64,000 nucleotides of DNA from Melioribacteraceae bacterium (GCA_021740785.1 JAIOZI010000004.1:41309-105308), one strand, 5' to 3'; shown: positions 27,076 to 37,364, counted from the stretch's first letter. Made by a program: numbers and translations. Notes: generated from the letters alone by a model not told the origin.

Positions 27076-27567
27076 TTAATTACCCGTTAATTCATAATCT
27101 GTTATAGAGTATACTGCTTCATCTTTCAGAAACAATGTACCACCTGAAAGATTTGTTATGATTTTATCCCCGACTGAAACGCCCGGATACTCCTTATTAA
27201 TATTCGGGAAAAGTTCTTTGGTAGTTTTCACCGTAGTAAATGCGAAATTAACATCAACCGAATCCCCGACATGTATTACCTCATTGAATGAGTGTCCGCG
27301 ACCTAAAATCTTCTCAACGATTATCCTAGCATTGCACGGAACTTTTGAACATGGTGAATTTTCATTTTTCGAAAGTCTATCAGTATATATTTTTTTTACA
27401 GTTGCTTTTACTCGAATGGTGCCGGGAGAAATTTCATCAATTTTTGATATTGATTTCTGTTCTGTTTTTCCATTATTAACCTGCTCTTCGGATTTTGAAG
27501 AACACCCTGCCGCGGCAAGAAGAAAAATTAGAAATAGTATTAAGATTTTCAATAAGGTAGCGTTCAT
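27076..27567 (-). CDS. Putative lipoprotein (163 aa)
   Basis: I choose ATG 27567, which gives a lipoprotein signal (hydrophobic residues 5-19, lipobox LAAAGC). Upstream in-frame Met codons add a polar leader. The mature protein has one central domain with a CSKVPC pair and strands such as ARIIVEKILGRG and VGDSVDVNFAFTT, suggesting a small all-beta (OB-like) fold. The family is unknown. It precedes the T9SS cargo gene by 28 bp and may be co-transcribed with it. Confidence 0.65.
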   Translation of the reverse strand: MNATLLKILILFLIFLLAAAGCSSKSEEQVNNGKTEQKSISKIDEISPGTIRVKATVKKIYTDRLSKNENSPCSKVPCNARIIVEKILGRGHSFNEVIHVGDSVDVNFAFTTVKTTKELFPNINKEYPGVSVGDKIITNLSGGTLFLKDEAVYSITDYELTGN

Positions 27568-27763
27568 TTGATTTATCTTTATGGGAAATTTTATTTGAAA
27601 ATTATTTAGAGACAACCTATCTTATTTATTCGTGCTTCGCAATAGCATATTGATGCTATTTCACAGAAAATCATTTCATTAAAAAAATAACATGGAAAAA
27701 TACGGCGGCTTCTATTTTTATTTTAATTTCTCTATTTTGCCTATTGATTCGATAGGATAAATT

Positions 27764-28207
27764 TTGATTTCAAAAAAGACAAAATATACAATACACGCGC
27801 TTGTACATCTTGCCAAGCATAAGGATTCAGGTCCTATACAGATAAAGACGATCGCAGAGACTGAAAACATTCCTAAAAAATTTCTGGAAGCTATTTTAAT
27901 CGACTTACGTAATAAAGGATATGTCGCCAGTCAAAAAGGAAGAAACGGAGGCTACTATATTAATAGAGATCTAAAGGAGATGAACTTTGCAGATATAATA
28001 AGAATGTTTGATGGACCGATCGGCATGCTGCCATGCGTAACATATCTTTATTACGAACCATGCGAGGAGTGCGAAGATGAAGAAACATGCGCAGTCCGGA
28101 AAATATTCAAAGATGTGAGAGACGAATCCGTGAAAATTCTTAAAGCTGCCAATCTAGCGGAAGTTATTAAAACCGAAAAATCATTATCGAGGAAAAAGAA
28201 AAAATAA
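27764..28207 (+). CDS. Rrf2-family transcriptional regulator
   Basis: A 147-residue winged-helix regulator. ISKKTKYTIHALVHLAKH is the characteristic Rrf2 start, followed by the IAETENIPKKFLEAIL helix-turn-helix and the wing KGRNGGYYI. Four Cys (91, 100, 103, 109 in PCVTYLYYEPCEECEDEETC) could hold an Fe-S cluster or sense sulfur/redox state, as in IscR/NsrR relatives. Translation apparently starts at TTG. It is followed by a porin and a TauE/SafE exporter, its probable targets. Confidence 0.88.
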   Translation: MISKKTKYTIHALVHLAKHKDSGPIQIKTIAETENIPKKFLEAILIDLRNKGYVASQKGRNGGYYINRDLKEMNFADIIRMFDGPIGMLPCVTYLYYEPCEECEDEETCAVRKIFKDVRDESVKILKAANLAEVIKTEKSLSRKKKK

Positions 28208-28223
28208 TTTTTTTAAATAAATC

Positions 28224-28266
28224 CCTAGTAAGTCACTAGACAATATAGTATTAGTTCGCTATATTG
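28224..28266. promoter_or_regulatory. Inverted repeats upstream of the porin gene, possible Rrf2 operator
   Basis: CTAGT-aagtc-ACTAG (28224-28238) is followed by CAATATAG (28241-28248) and CTATATTG (28259-28266), an 8-bp inverted repeat. They lie in the 82-bp gap between the regulator gene and the porin start. The position suits an operator; a weak transcription-attenuation hairpin is the alternative. Confidence 0.45.
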
Positions 28267-28289
28267 CTTAAAATTATTTCGGTGATTTT

Positions 28290-29579
28290 ATGAAACGGAT
28301 TCTAATAACCATAATTTTCTCAATTTTATTCTCAATTGATCTTGCCGCCCAAATCAATATTAGCGCTGAGTTGAGACCCCGTACCGAATACCGCAGCGGA
28401 TATTCTCAATTATTAAGCACCGATCAGTCCCCTGCATTTGTTACAACTCAAAGGTCAAGACTGGCTGCTGGTTTTAAATCGGGAAACATAGCATCAAAAA
28501 TTTCTTTTCAAGATGTTAGAGCGTGGGGCGATGAATCATTGCTAAGTTCGACCGGTGCATTCGGCGACCAATCCAGCATTGACTTAAACGAAGCATGGAT
28601 CTCGGCATTTCTCACCGATCATTTATCGCTGAAAATCGGTCGGCAGTATTTCTCCTACGATGACGAAAGATTGATCGCAAAAAGAAACTGGAACCAATCT
28701 TCAATAAAATATGATGCTGTTTTAATTTCTTATTTCAGCACCCAATCTAAAATGGACTTGGGGTTTTCCTACAACTCCGACAACGATAATAAGTTCAATA
28801 ATTTTTATCCATCACAGAAGTTTAAGACTTTCAACTTTCTTCATTATACAAATTCATTTTCCGGTAATTTTAATTTCTCACTTCTTGCATTGCTAACCGG
28901 CACAACTCCAAACGATACAGCAAATACAATCTATTTGAAAGGAACATACGGTTTTAATATAGATTATCAATCCAGCTTTGGGGATTTCAAATTTTCGGCT
29001 TATCTTCAGAACGGGAAAAATAAATCATCGAATGATGTTTCTGCTTATTTAGTGTCAGCAGAAATTTCCAAAGCTTTTTCACCGGTTGATGTTTTTACCG
29101 GTGCAACTTTGCTATCGGGAAATGACTACACAAATAGCGATCCCGAATATCGTTCCAAAGATCATGCTTTTGATATTTTATGGGGTGCCCGCCATAAGTA
29201 TTACGGCAGCATGGATTATTTTAGCAATTTAAGTAAAGCCACAAAAGGTGCAGGGTTAGCGGATTTTTATTTTAAATGCAGATGGGAAATCTCACGAACA
29301 TTCAGTTCACAAATTGATTACCTCTATTTTGCCACACAATTCAATATTATAGATCAGAATAATAATGCAAATGTATTAGAGAAATATCTTGCTTCTGAAA
29401 TAGACATAAGTGCATCATTAAAACCTAACGATACAATAAAGATTGAGGGCGGCTACTCAATTCTATTTCCCTCCGGCTCATTCAAAACAACACAGTTGGG
29501 AGGTTTAAATTCCCGGAGTACACAATCCTGGATATGGATAATGCTAACCACCAATTTCGATTTTCAAATAACCAATTAA
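28290..29579 (+). CDS. Outer-membrane porin, alginate-export family-like
   Basis: A signal peptide (residues 1-20, ending DLAAQ) precedes a 409-residue barrel. INISAELRPRTEYRSGYS, TQRSRLAAGFK and LKIGRQYFSYDDERLIAKRNWNQS are typical of alginate-export/AlgE-like (PF13372) porins that carry anions or small acids. Its stop overlaps the open frame of the next gene region and lies 20 bp before the exporter ATG, so the two form an operon. Confidence 0.8.
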   Translation: MKRILITIIFSILFSIDLAAQINISAELRPRTEYRSGYSQLLSTDQSPAFVTTQRSRLAAGFKSGNIASKISFQDVRAWGDESLLSSTGAFGDQSSIDLNEAWISAFLTDHLSLKIGRQYFSYDDERLIAKRNWNQSSIKYDAVLISYFSTQSKMDLGFSYNSDNDNKFNNFYPSQKFKTFNFLHYTNSFSGNFNFSLLALLTGTTPNDTANTIYLKGTYGFNIDYQSSFGDFKFSAYLQNGKNKSSNDVSAYLVSAEISKAFSPVDVFTGATLLSGNDYTNSDPEYRSKDHAFDILWGARHKYYGSMDYFSNLSKATKGAGLADFYFKCRWEISRTFSSQIDYLYFATQFNIIDQNNNANVLEKYLASEIDISASLKPNDTIKIEGGYSILFPSGSFKTTQLGGLNSRSTQSWIWIMLTTNFDFQITN

Positions 29580-29599
29580 CATTTTTTTTGGAGACAATC

Positions 29600-30430
29600 A
29601 TGGAAATTACTGTAGGTTTATTTTTAGTTTTACTTGTTTTTGCATTTGTATGCGAGTATATCGATTCATCGATGGGTATGGGTTACGGTACAATTTTAAC
29701 TCCATCATTGATAATTATGGGATTTGAGCCGCTGGTTATTATTCCAGCTATTTTACTATCGCAAGCCTTCGGAGGATTGACAGCTTCAATGTTTCATCAT
29801 CAATTCAAGAATGTTACATTCAGCAGGAAATCAATGGATTTTAAAGCGGCTGTTGTTATCTCAGGGTTCGGTGTTCTTGCAACAATTATTGCGGCATTAA
29901 TTTCGATTAACCTCCCAAAGATAATTCTCAATTCCTACATAGGATTATTAATTCTTGTGATGGGAATAATTGTTCTGATGAATAGAACATTTGAATTCTC
30001 ATGGAAAAAATTGATTGGCGTCGGAATATTAAGCGCATTCAACAAGGGATTATCGGGCGGTGGTTTTGGTCCCGTTGTAACGGGCGGACAAATTTTATCC
30101 GGACAGGAACACAAAGCCGCAGTCGGTGTTACTACGCTTGCCGAGGCGCCGATTTGTTTAGTTGGATTTTTAACTTATATGATCGGTCGCACCGCTTTTG
30201 AACTGAACTCATCGGTAATAGATATGAGATTCGCTGACTATATGGAGTTGATGTTTTCCGAGAAAATTTTTCAATGGGAATTATACCTGGCATTAATTGC
30301 CGGATCAATTTTCGTCACACCATTCGGAGCATTTACAACAAAGGTAATTAATAAGAAACATTTGAGTTTAATACTCGGGATTCTAATAACAATTTTAGGT
30401 CTATGGACACTATATAAAACCTATGCCTAA
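29600..30430 (+). CDS. TauE/SafE-family sulfite/anion exporter
   Basis: ATG 29600 is preceded by TTGGAGA; an in-frame ATG at 29534 lies inside the porin gene. The 276-residue protein has about eight membrane helices and the family signatures DSSMGMGYGTILTPSLI and GLSGGGFGPVVTGGQ. TauE/SafE proteins move sulfite, sulfoacetate or related organosulfonates. Coupling to an Rrf2 regulator and an outer-membrane porin suggests a small sulfur-oxyanion transport unit. Confidence 0.88.
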   Translation: MEITVGLFLVLLVFAFVCEYIDSSMGMGYGTILTPSLIIMGFEPLVIIPAILLSQAFGGLTASMFHHQFKNVTFSRKSMDFKAAVVISGFGVLATIIAALISINLPKIILNSYIGLLILVMGIIVLMNRTFEFSWKKLIGVGILSAFNKGLSGGGFGPVVTGGQILSGQEHKAAVGVTTLAEAPICLVGFLTYMIGRTAFELNSSVIDMRFADYMELMFSEKIFQWELYLALIAGSIFVTPFGAFTTKVINKKHLSLILGILITILGLWTLYKTYA

Positions 30431-30528
30431 GGTTGTGAGCACAGTCATTCCAATAATAGAAACTTTTACGATGTATTGATAATTCGCATAAGATGTATTA
30501 TTATGTTGACCGAACTTTGAGGAATGAT

Positions 30529-32862
30529 ATGAAAAAAGCATCTATTTTAGTTTTTGCCGCTCTTCTCTGGATAGTTAATATCAGCGCACAAACAGGAACG
30601 GAACATTACAACGTAACAGATATTTCCGGTTGGGAGAACAGCAATTCAATTTTAACCGGGGCATTTACCGTTGCTAACTCACCGGCTAACGAGAGAGCGC
30701 CTTTTTTAGTCGGTTCGGATTCAATTCTATATGCAATATTTGAATATACACAGCCGGGTGAATTGACAAAAATCGCAATCTTTTCATCAGAAGATGACGG
30801 CGTTACATGGCAGCCGGGGAATAATTTATCGGCTGATGGTAGAAATCTTGTTCTGCCGCAGGCATATATTGAGGATGATGATTTTTATATCGTTTTTCAA
30901 TCAATCGATACACTAACACAAAACAGCGACATCGTTCTCTTTGAGCATAATGAATCCGGGAATGAGTTTTACATTATCGATAACTCCGATGACAACACGG
31001 TGCGCCCTTCACTTATTGTAAAAGATAGTGAAGTAAGTTGTGCCTATTTCAATTTTACTTCCAACGAATTTATAATCAAAGAAGAAAATGATTTTGAAGA
31101 ATTTGAAACGGTGTTTATTAACAACTTCTATCACCCTGATGGATTTTTAAGGATTGATGCAACAAGCGGCGGCGGTGTAGATATGTTTGTTTACAACGCT
31201 GATAATGATGGTGTAAATCAAATTGTGATTATGGAGAGAACCCGGTTTGCCGGATGGGTTCAGCGTTACATTACATCAAGCAATATTACAAAGCACAGTC
31301 CGACTATCGCTTCGTACGGCACCAATTGGATTATGACATTTCAACAAGGTAATAACACAAAATATATTTATAAACGAGAGAATCAATCTATCTCAAATGA
31401 AAAGATACTCGCTACATCAACTTCTTTCCCGACAATTGATGTATTTGATGCATTCGGAGGAATGATTGTTGCGGTTTTCGAAAAACAGGGTACGGTAAAA
31501 AAGAAAGTAACTACATTTGAGAATCTTCCGGGTTGGGGCGATGAAACTGCTTTGTACGATGATCCAATAATTCCCAGCGATGATGATTTTATAGGGTTGT
31601 GGCCATTCTATCAAAACGGTGGAGCGTTGTTCGCATCATTAAATGAAAGCGAAAATTACGATATTTACTTCACTCCCCTGAATGAAATTATTGAATTGAT
31701 CGCCAAACCGTCGCTGCTTACTGCAACAGTGGTTGACACTCTTAATGTTTCACTCCAGTGGATTGATAATTCATTGAACGAAGATGGTTTTAAGATTTAC
31801 AGAAAGGACGGATACCTAGGCTATTGGCGGGAAGTGGCGACAGTTGCAGCAGATGTACAAACCTTTTTTGATGATAGTCTCCGGGCATCAACTGATTACT
31901 GTTATAAAGTCCGCGCTTTTAGTTCAACCGGAATTTCCCCGTATTCGAATCTAGCTTGTGCTACTACATTAAGAAATTTCACACAGAACAGAATAGATTA
32001 TAGTTTTAACATCCTTCTTACCGAAACATTTCTCGGAAACCTTTCATTTAATGTAAGCAGCGGAACCTTCTTCGAAGGAGAGACTTACTTAATTCCCGAA
32101 TTTGAATTCGTAGAAGATTATGTGATCATTCAGGATGCTTTTGACGCAATAGAAGGCGCCGTATTTGATTTCGGCAATATAACAAACGAAGATATTTTCA
32201 TTGAAGTGTATCTTGTTTTTAATTTTGGATTGGGCGCACCGTCTGATCATTTCGGTGAAACGATGTTCATGGAAATGTGGATTAAGGTTTACCAGATGCC
32301 GGGATTTATTCCTGTTGTCGGAGACTATCCGTTTAATGAGGGTGAATACATGATATTCTCACTGGTTAAAGATACCGAGTTGATTGTGTTTCTAAGCAGG
32401 CAGGGAATGAATCCAAACTCAGTTAAGTTTGTTTACATAACCGATACCGGGTTGGTCGCTAACGGAATTGAAACAATCAACACACCCGACTACTTAATTT
32501 TTAGAGCATCCCATCTTTCCAAATTCGGCGGCGGAAGAGGAACAATGGTTGATGTTGATGATGATTCTGCAATTCCACTAAAATTTGAGCTGAGTCAAAA
32601 TTATCCGAATCCCTTTAATCCTTCTACTTCTATTAGATATTCCGTACCTGATGATATTTACGGAGAAGATCAATTTGTAAAGCTAGTTGTTTATGATATA
32701 CTTGGTAATCAGGTTGCACAACTGGTTAATGGCTATAAATCCCCCGGTTATTATGAAGTTGAATTTGATACCGGTTCAAAAGGATTAACAAGCGGTGTAT
32801 ATTTTTGTACCATCACCGCCGGTGATTTCAAACAAACTAAGAAGATGATGCTGATGAAATAG
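30529..32862 (+). CDS. Secreted protein with fibronectin-III and T9SS sorting domains
   Basis: Starting at ATG 30529 (12 codons into the open frame, after TTGAGGAATGAT) gives a signal peptide (MKKASILVFAALLWIVNISA). Residues ~30-390 look like a beta-propeller of sialidase/BNR type without strict Asp boxes; a fibronectin-III domain (NVSLQWIDNSLNEDGFKIYR) follows near 405-495. The T9SS domain starts SQNYPNPFNPSTSIRY and ends TKKMMLMK. No enzyme motif is visible. The 283-bp gap after it contains a C9 run (33041-33049) and no gene. Confidence 0.8.
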   Translation: MKKASILVFAALLWIVNISAQTGTEHYNVTDISGWENSNSILTGAFTVANSPANERAPFLVGSDSILYAIFEYTQPGELTKIAIFSSEDDGVTWQPGNNLSADGRNLVLPQAYIEDDDFYIVFQSIDTLTQNSDIVLFEHNESGNEFYIIDNSDDNTVRPSLIVKDSEVSCAYFNFTSNEFIIKEENDFEEFETVFINNFYHPDGFLRIDATSGGGVDMFVYNADNDGVNQIVIMERTRFAGWVQRYITSSNITKHSPTIASYGTNWIMTFQQGNNTKYIYKRENQSISNEKILATSTSFPTIDVFDAFGGMIVAVFEKQGTVKKKVTTFENLPGWGDETALYDDPIIPSDDDFIGLWPFYQNGGALFASLNESENYDIYFTPLNEIIELIAKPSLLTATVVDTLNVSLQWIDNSLNEDGFKIYRKDGYLGYWREVATVAADVQTFFDDSLRASTDYCYKVRAFSSTGISPYSNLACATTLRNFTQNRIDYSFNILLTETFLGNLSFNVSSGTFFEGETYLIPEFEFVEDYVIIQDAFDAIEGAVFDFGNITNEDIFIEVYLVFNFGLGAPSDHFGETMFMEMWIKVYQMPGFIPVVGDYPFNEGEYMIFSLVKDTELIVFLSRQGMNPNSVKFVYITDTGLVANGIETINTPDYLIFRASHLSKFGGGRGTMVDVDDDSAIPLKFELSQNYPNPFNPSTSIRYSVPDDIYGEDQFVKLVVYDILGNQVAQLVNGYKSPGYYEVEFDTGSKGLTSGVYFCTITAGDFKQTKKMMLMK

Positions 32863-33145
32863 TAGCTTCCGATTATTTAATAAAAATATATGAGACTTAC
32901 GGAAACTTTTAAGTATCGATTAGCTGGCGAGAGCATTTTAAAATAAATCCAGTTTTGTACAATACTATAAAATTGCAAGGGTGATTGTTGATTGATTCAT
33001 CACACTCCCGATGACGAGTTCTAAAAATAGCTCTTTGCATCCCCCCCCTCCAAGCTTGAGAATAGACACCGAATTTGGATTGTTTAATAAGAAAACATTA
33101 AAAGCCGGCATTAAATAGAATACATTAGCTAAAGTAATTAAATTA

Positions 33146-33853
33146 TCATGCCATATATTTTTCTAACCGCTCTTTCCATATTTCCCAATTTGGCATTAAT
33201 TTCTTTTGAAGAGAATAAAACTTTTTGCTGTGATTTGGATATTTAAGATGACATAACTCGTGAATAATTACATAATCTATGCATCCTTTCGGCGCCTTAA
33301 TCAAATCTAGATTAAAAGATATTGTGCCGTTTTTATTACAACTGCCCCAACGTTTATTCATCTTTCGCAAATAGAATCCAGCAAAATCAAATTTTATTTT
33401 ATCATTTTGTTTTAGAATAGAATCAATATATACGGCAAATTTGAACTCCGCATGTTCCCTATACCACTCGTCCATTTGTTTCTTAATAATATTTGTGTTG
33501 TTAATGTTGGGAGTATAAACGTAAAAATATTTTCCCTGCAACTTTACACTTTTCATTTTAGTTGCTACTAGCTTTAGTCTATACTGCTTGCCGAGATAAT
33601 AGTGAGTTTCGCCTGCAAAGTATTTTCTGGGTGGAGTAAGAGGTTTAAAGGAATTGAAGTAATCTATTTGTTTTAATATCCACGGCGCTCTCTTTTCTAT
33701 TTTTTCAGTAATTATTTGAAAAGAACTGTTTAGAGGAGCTTTTACAATTACATCTGATTCAGGTGTTACTGTGATTCCCAGAGTTTTACGATCCGTAAAT
33801 TTGAGAGAATAGTTTACTTTTTTAGAACCGAATTTAATTTGTCTTTGTTGCAT
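33146..33853 (-). CDS. YgjP-like (DUF45) metallopeptidase
   Basis: A 235-residue protein of the YgjP/WLM-like zinc peptidase family. The active site is HELCH (198-202) with a third ligand at His208 (NHSKKF), and RKMNKRWGSC is the conserved family block. These peptidases are frequent companions of type I restriction genes. The start codon overlaps the hsdR stop by 1 bp, so it is the last gene of that transcription unit. A role in processing or turnover of the restriction complex is inference. Confidence 0.88.
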   Translation of the reverse strand: MQQRQIKFGSKKVNYSLKFTDRKTLGITVTPESDVIVKAPLNSSFQIITEKIEKRAPWILKQIDYFNSFKPLTPPRKYFAGETHYYLGKQYRLKLVATKMKSVKLQGKYFYVYTPNINNTNIIKKQMDEWYREHAEFKFAVYIDSILKQNDKIKFDFAGFYLRKMNKRWGSCNKNGTISFNLDLIKAPKGCIDYVIIHELCHLKYPNHSKKFYSLQKKLMPNWEIWKERLEKYMA

Positions 33854-36800
33854 TATTTATATCTTCTTTCCGCTATACTTAATAATGCTTCTACCAACTC
33901 ATCAATTTCATCCAAAGTATAACCTAGTTTATACTTTTTATTAATTTCATCAAAAAGCAAATCCCCTAAATGAATTTTCAACTTCCCAATTAAATTTGAT
34001 TTATTCTGCCAATCTACTTTTGGCTCACCACTATCCATCACAAAATCTACAAAGACCTTATTTACTAAGATTCCAGCCTCTGTTGAGGCATCAGATACAG
34101 CTTTTTTATCTTTTACTCTTTCCTTAAACTCCTCGGCGAAAGTTCTGTAGAATGCTTGTGCCGTAGGATTTTGTTTAAACTCCGACGGTATTGGGTTATC
34201 TGGATCAGTGTGATTTACGATATTTGTATGAATACTCTTTACCTTCTTTAAGTACTCTGCTTCGGTATATCTTCTATCCTCGTAATCCTTTATTGTTTCT
34301 TTGAGTAAATCAGAAAACTTTTTGTAGAAAGCCGGGTCTTCTTCCATTCTTTCGTTGATATGCTTAGCTGTTCTTGAAGCAATCATATCTGCTTTTGCAG
34401 AATCTCCAACAATTCTTTCAACTTCCTGTTGGAATCTTTCGGTATCAAAAATATTTACCTGGTCGGTTATTTTAATTACTTCAGATGTAGAAATATGCTT
34501 ATCGATTAATTTTTGAATTTGCAGTTCATATTCTTTGTAATCAATTGCATCGGAATAACGCTGCTTAACCGAAACTCTCAACTGTAGGAAGAACTTGGCA
34601 TCTTCTTTATATCTACTAATTTTTTCATCCGGTGTTTCACGGTGAAATTCAATTGCCGATAAAGCAATTTTTAATGTACGCGCAAAAAGTGAAAGCTTAT
34701 CATAGAATTTAGAGCGAACTGCTTTATCCCTAAGCTGTTTTTCATAAGCTTCCTCATCTCTTTTATTTTCAATTGTTTTAAAGATATCCCATACTTCCGA
34801 ATGTCTTTGATCGAGTTTATCGATCTCATCCTTAATACTTGCAACAGTTCCTTCAAGCTCATCTTCATCGAATCCTTCCAAAGCCGAATATGTGTTTAAT
34901 GCCTCGTCGAGTTCACCGAGTATACCGTAATAATCTATAATAAAGCCAAAATCTTTCCCCGGAAATACACGGTTAACCCTAGCCATTGCCTGCAGCAAGG
35001 AATGTTCGGTTAATTTTCTTGTTAAATAAAGTACTATCATTCTTGGGACATCAAAACCGGTAATAAGTTTATCTACAACAATTAAAAGTTTCGGATCATT
35101 CTGGTTTTTAAAACGACTAATAACATTTTTTTCGTATCGCTCGGCTGTACCGTGTTCACTTTTTATTCTCTCCCAGTTGTTAAGAACAAGATCATCCGAT
35201 TTTGAATATGCATCATCGTTGCCTTCTCTTTCGTCAGGAGGTGAAATAACAACCTCAGTCGTTATACGCCCGATTTCGTCAAAGAATTTTTTATATCTGA
35301 TAGCAGACCACTTGTTTGGAGTTACAACCAATCCTTTGAAACCGGAATAATCACCCTCTTTTGAAGTGCCCCAATTATCATTAAAATGCTCACTTATATC
35401 CCATGCAATACTATAAATTTTTTGTTCAGCTATATTTAATTGATCCGCCCTACTGTATTTTTTCTTTAAATCTGTTTTTTGATACTCAGTTAAAGGTTCG
35501 GAGATTTTATTGAAATAATTATCGAGAGGCGGAGCATTTACTTCCTGTAAAGCATGTCTTCCTTCATAAAGTAAAGGTACAACCGCTTCGTCTTCAACTG
35601 CTTCATCAATTGTATAAGTATCAATCATTCCACCGAATTTACGGGCAGTGTTCTTTTCTTCTTTCATTAACGGAGTGCCGGTAAAACCGATAAAGCAAGC
35701 ATTCGGAAATACTTTCTGCATGCTGATATTAAACTCACCGTACTGACTTCTATGTCCCTCATCCACAAGCACAAAAATATTTGATGATTCATAAGGACTT
35801 CTGATCTTGTTTACCGCCGCTTTAAACTTATTTATAATCGTTGTTACAACCGTATCACTTTTACTTTTGAGCAGTTGAACAAGATGTTCACCGGTTGAAG
35901 CATTATCGACAAAAATATCACACTTTCTAAAGGTATCAGTTAATTGCGAATCGAGAGCGATTCTATCGGTAACCAGAACAATCTTAGGATTTCGGATACT
36001 TTTTTCCAGAGCGATTTTTTGCGCAAGCATAACCATTGTTAATGATTTCCCGCTGCCCTGTGTATGCCATATAACTCCGCCGCGTCTTCTGCCACCTTCA
36101 ATATTTTTTATCCAATCCATTGTTTTGTTGATTGCAAAGTATTGCTGGTATCTTGCAATTTTTTTCTCTCCGGCTTCGAACACAATGAAATTAAAAGCGA
36201 GTTCCATCAACCTGCTTACCTCGCACAATCCAAACAAGTATTTATCCTGTTCTGTAAAATTGAGCTGTTCTTTTTCAAGTTCTTCAAAATATTTTTTCAC
36301 GTATGAGAACCTGCCGGTGAATAATTTTTCTTTTTCTTCGTCAGAAAGTTTTTTGTTCTTGATTCGCGTTAAGGTTTCTTCATAATCTTTTTCTTCGACG
36401 GACGATTCAAATTTTTCTTTCCATATAGACCAAAATTTCTCAGACGTACCTGTTGTTCCAAATCTTGCTGAAGTAGTTGCAACACTTAAAAGTATTTGAG
36501 AGTAGACAAATAGCTGACGAATTCCGTCGTCATGCTGATTCCTGAGGTGCTGATCAATTGCCTTTTTTACCGGCTCTTTTAAGTCGGGGCGTTTTGCTTC
36601 AATTACAACAAATGGAATTCCGTTTACAAAAAGAACAATATCGGGTCTAAAATTATCACTTCTTCCGGAACGCATTACAGGGAATTCCTCAGTCACATGG
36701 TAAACATTGTTTTCGAAGTTCTTCCAGTCAATGTATTGAATTGAAAAGCTCTTTTTATCTCCATCAACCAACTGTTCATAACTTTCGCCCAGAGTTAATT

Positions 36801-37098
36801 TTTGGTAAGCATACTCAGCCGCTTTCATATAACCTTCGTGCAGCGGAACGTTTTTCAAATCTCTTATTGCCGCTTTTATATTACTCTCGGAAAATGAATG
36901 CTCATTCCCTTTATAATTAATTTTGTTCAGTTTTTTTAGCTGTGCTTCAAGAATATTTTCCAAAAGAACGGACGTAGTCTTTTCATTCCTCTCCGTGAGA
37001 GCTTCTTCGGGAGAAAGGTACGTATACCCTAATTTCACCAGCATTTGCAAAGCAGGTATTTGCGAAATGTGATCTTCTCTAAATGACGGAACTTCCAT
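33853..37098 (-). CDS. hsdR: Type I restriction enzyme R subunit HsdR
   Basis: A 1081-residue motor-nuclease subunit. The N-terminal nuclease domain has RPDIVLFVNG (Asp153) and FVVIEAK (Glu167, Lys169), the PD-(D/E)xK site. The SF2 translocase shows Walker A TQGSGKS (346-352) and box II VDEGHRS (446-450), with motif VI-like QAMARVNR later. It cleaves unmodified DNA after ATP-driven translocation with HsdM and HsdS. It is separated from the upstream fic gene by 416 bp of repeat-rich DNA, unlike all other junctions of the operon, so it may have its own promoter. Confidence 0.95.
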   Translation of the reverse strand: MEVPSFREDHISQIPALQMLVKLGYTYLSPEEALTERNEKTTSVLLENILEAQLKKLNKINYKGNEHSFSESNIKAAIRDLKNVPLHEGYMKAAEYAYQKLTLGESYEQLVDGDKKSFSIQYIDWKNFENNVYHVTEEFPVMRSGRSDNFRPDIVLFVNGIPFVVIEAKRPDLKEPVKKAIDQHLRNQHDDGIRQLFVYSQILLSVATTSARFGTTGTSEKFWSIWKEKFESSVEEKDYEETLTRIKNKKLSDEEKEKLFTGRFSYVKKYFEELEKEQLNFTEQDKYLFGLCEVSRLMELAFNFIVFEAGEKKIARYQQYFAINKTMDWIKNIEGGRRRGGVIWHTQGSGKSLTMVMLAQKIALEKSIRNPKIVLVTDRIALDSQLTDTFRKCDIFVDNASTGEHLVQLLKSKSDTVVTTIINKFKAAVNKIRSPYESSNIFVLVDEGHRSQYGEFNISMQKVFPNACFIGFTGTPLMKEEKNTARKFGGMIDTYTIDEAVEDEAVVPLLYEGRHALQEVNAPPLDNYFNKISEPLTEYQKTDLKKKYSRADQLNIAEQKIYSIAWDISEHFNDNWGTSKEGDYSGFKGLVVTPNKWSAIRYKKFFDEIGRITTEVVISPPDEREGNDDAYSKSDDLVLNNWERIKSEHGTAERYEKNVISRFKNQNDPKLLIVVDKLITGFDVPRMIVLYLTRKLTEHSLLQAMARVNRVFPGKDFGFIIDYYGILGELDEALNTYSALEGFDEDELEGTVASIKDEIDKLDQRHSEVWDIFKTIENKRDEEAYEKQLRDKAVRSKFYDKLSLFARTLKIALSAIEFHRETPDEKISRYKEDAKFFLQLRVSVKQRYSDAIDYKEYELQIQKLIDKHISTSEVIKITDQVNIFDTERFQQEVERIVGDSAKADMIASRTAKHINERMEEDPAFYKKFSDLLKETIKDYEDRRYTEAEYLKKVKSIHTNIVNHTDPDNPIPSEFKQNPTAQAFYRTFAEEFKERVKDKKAVSDASTEAGILVNKVFVDFVMDSGEPKVDWQNKSNLIGKLKIHLGDLLFDEINKKYKLGYTLDEIDELVEALLSIAERRYK

Positions 37099-37162
37099 TT
37101 ATACCACTTTTTTTATATTTTTCATTGAACTTTACCATGTGTAAGGAATTTGCAAAGGTTTC

Positions 37163-37189
37163 AAGCGCTGAACCCGTTAATCAGCGCTT
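37163..37189 (-). promoter_or_regulatory. Perfect 9-bp hairpin in the hsdR leader
   Basis: AAGCGCTGA and TCAGCGCTT flank a 9-nt loop, 65 bp upstream of the hsdR start. No T-run follows on the minus strand, so it is more likely an operator or RNA leader element than a terminator. Confidence 0.5.
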
Positions 37190-37266
37190 ATTTTATATAA
37201 TTAATTTTAAATAACATTCATCTTTCATTTATTACCTGTTCATTACATTTTTTAGTTAAGTTTCCT

Positions 37267-37364
37267 CGCTAAACTTTAACTAGTCAACTTGCTTAGTAAA
37301 GTTTAACTGCGTAAAGTTGACCAACCATATCTTTAGTCAAGTTTATTGACCTAAAATTGACTAT
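37267..37364. promoter_or_regulatory. Array of GTCAA/TTGAC and GTTAA-type motifs upstream of hsdR
   Basis: Within ~100 bp there are repeated elements such as AGTCAACTT, AGTAAAGTTTAACT, AAAGTTGACC, AGTCAAGTTTATTGACC (GTCAA and TTGAC half-sites spaced by 5-7 bp) and AAATTGACT. Their clustering and mixed orientation resemble a multi-site operator. It is the best candidate for a separate control point of hsdR. Confidence 0.5.

Noticed and set aside
33041..33049. C9 homopolymer as a phase-variation switch
   Set aside because: It lies in a convergent intergenic gap, not in a gene or between promoter boxes, so slippage would change nothing visible.
37163..37189. Rho-independent terminator upstream of hsdR
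   Set aside because: The hairpin is perfect but lacks a T-run in the direction of transcription, so it was listed as a regulatory hairpin.
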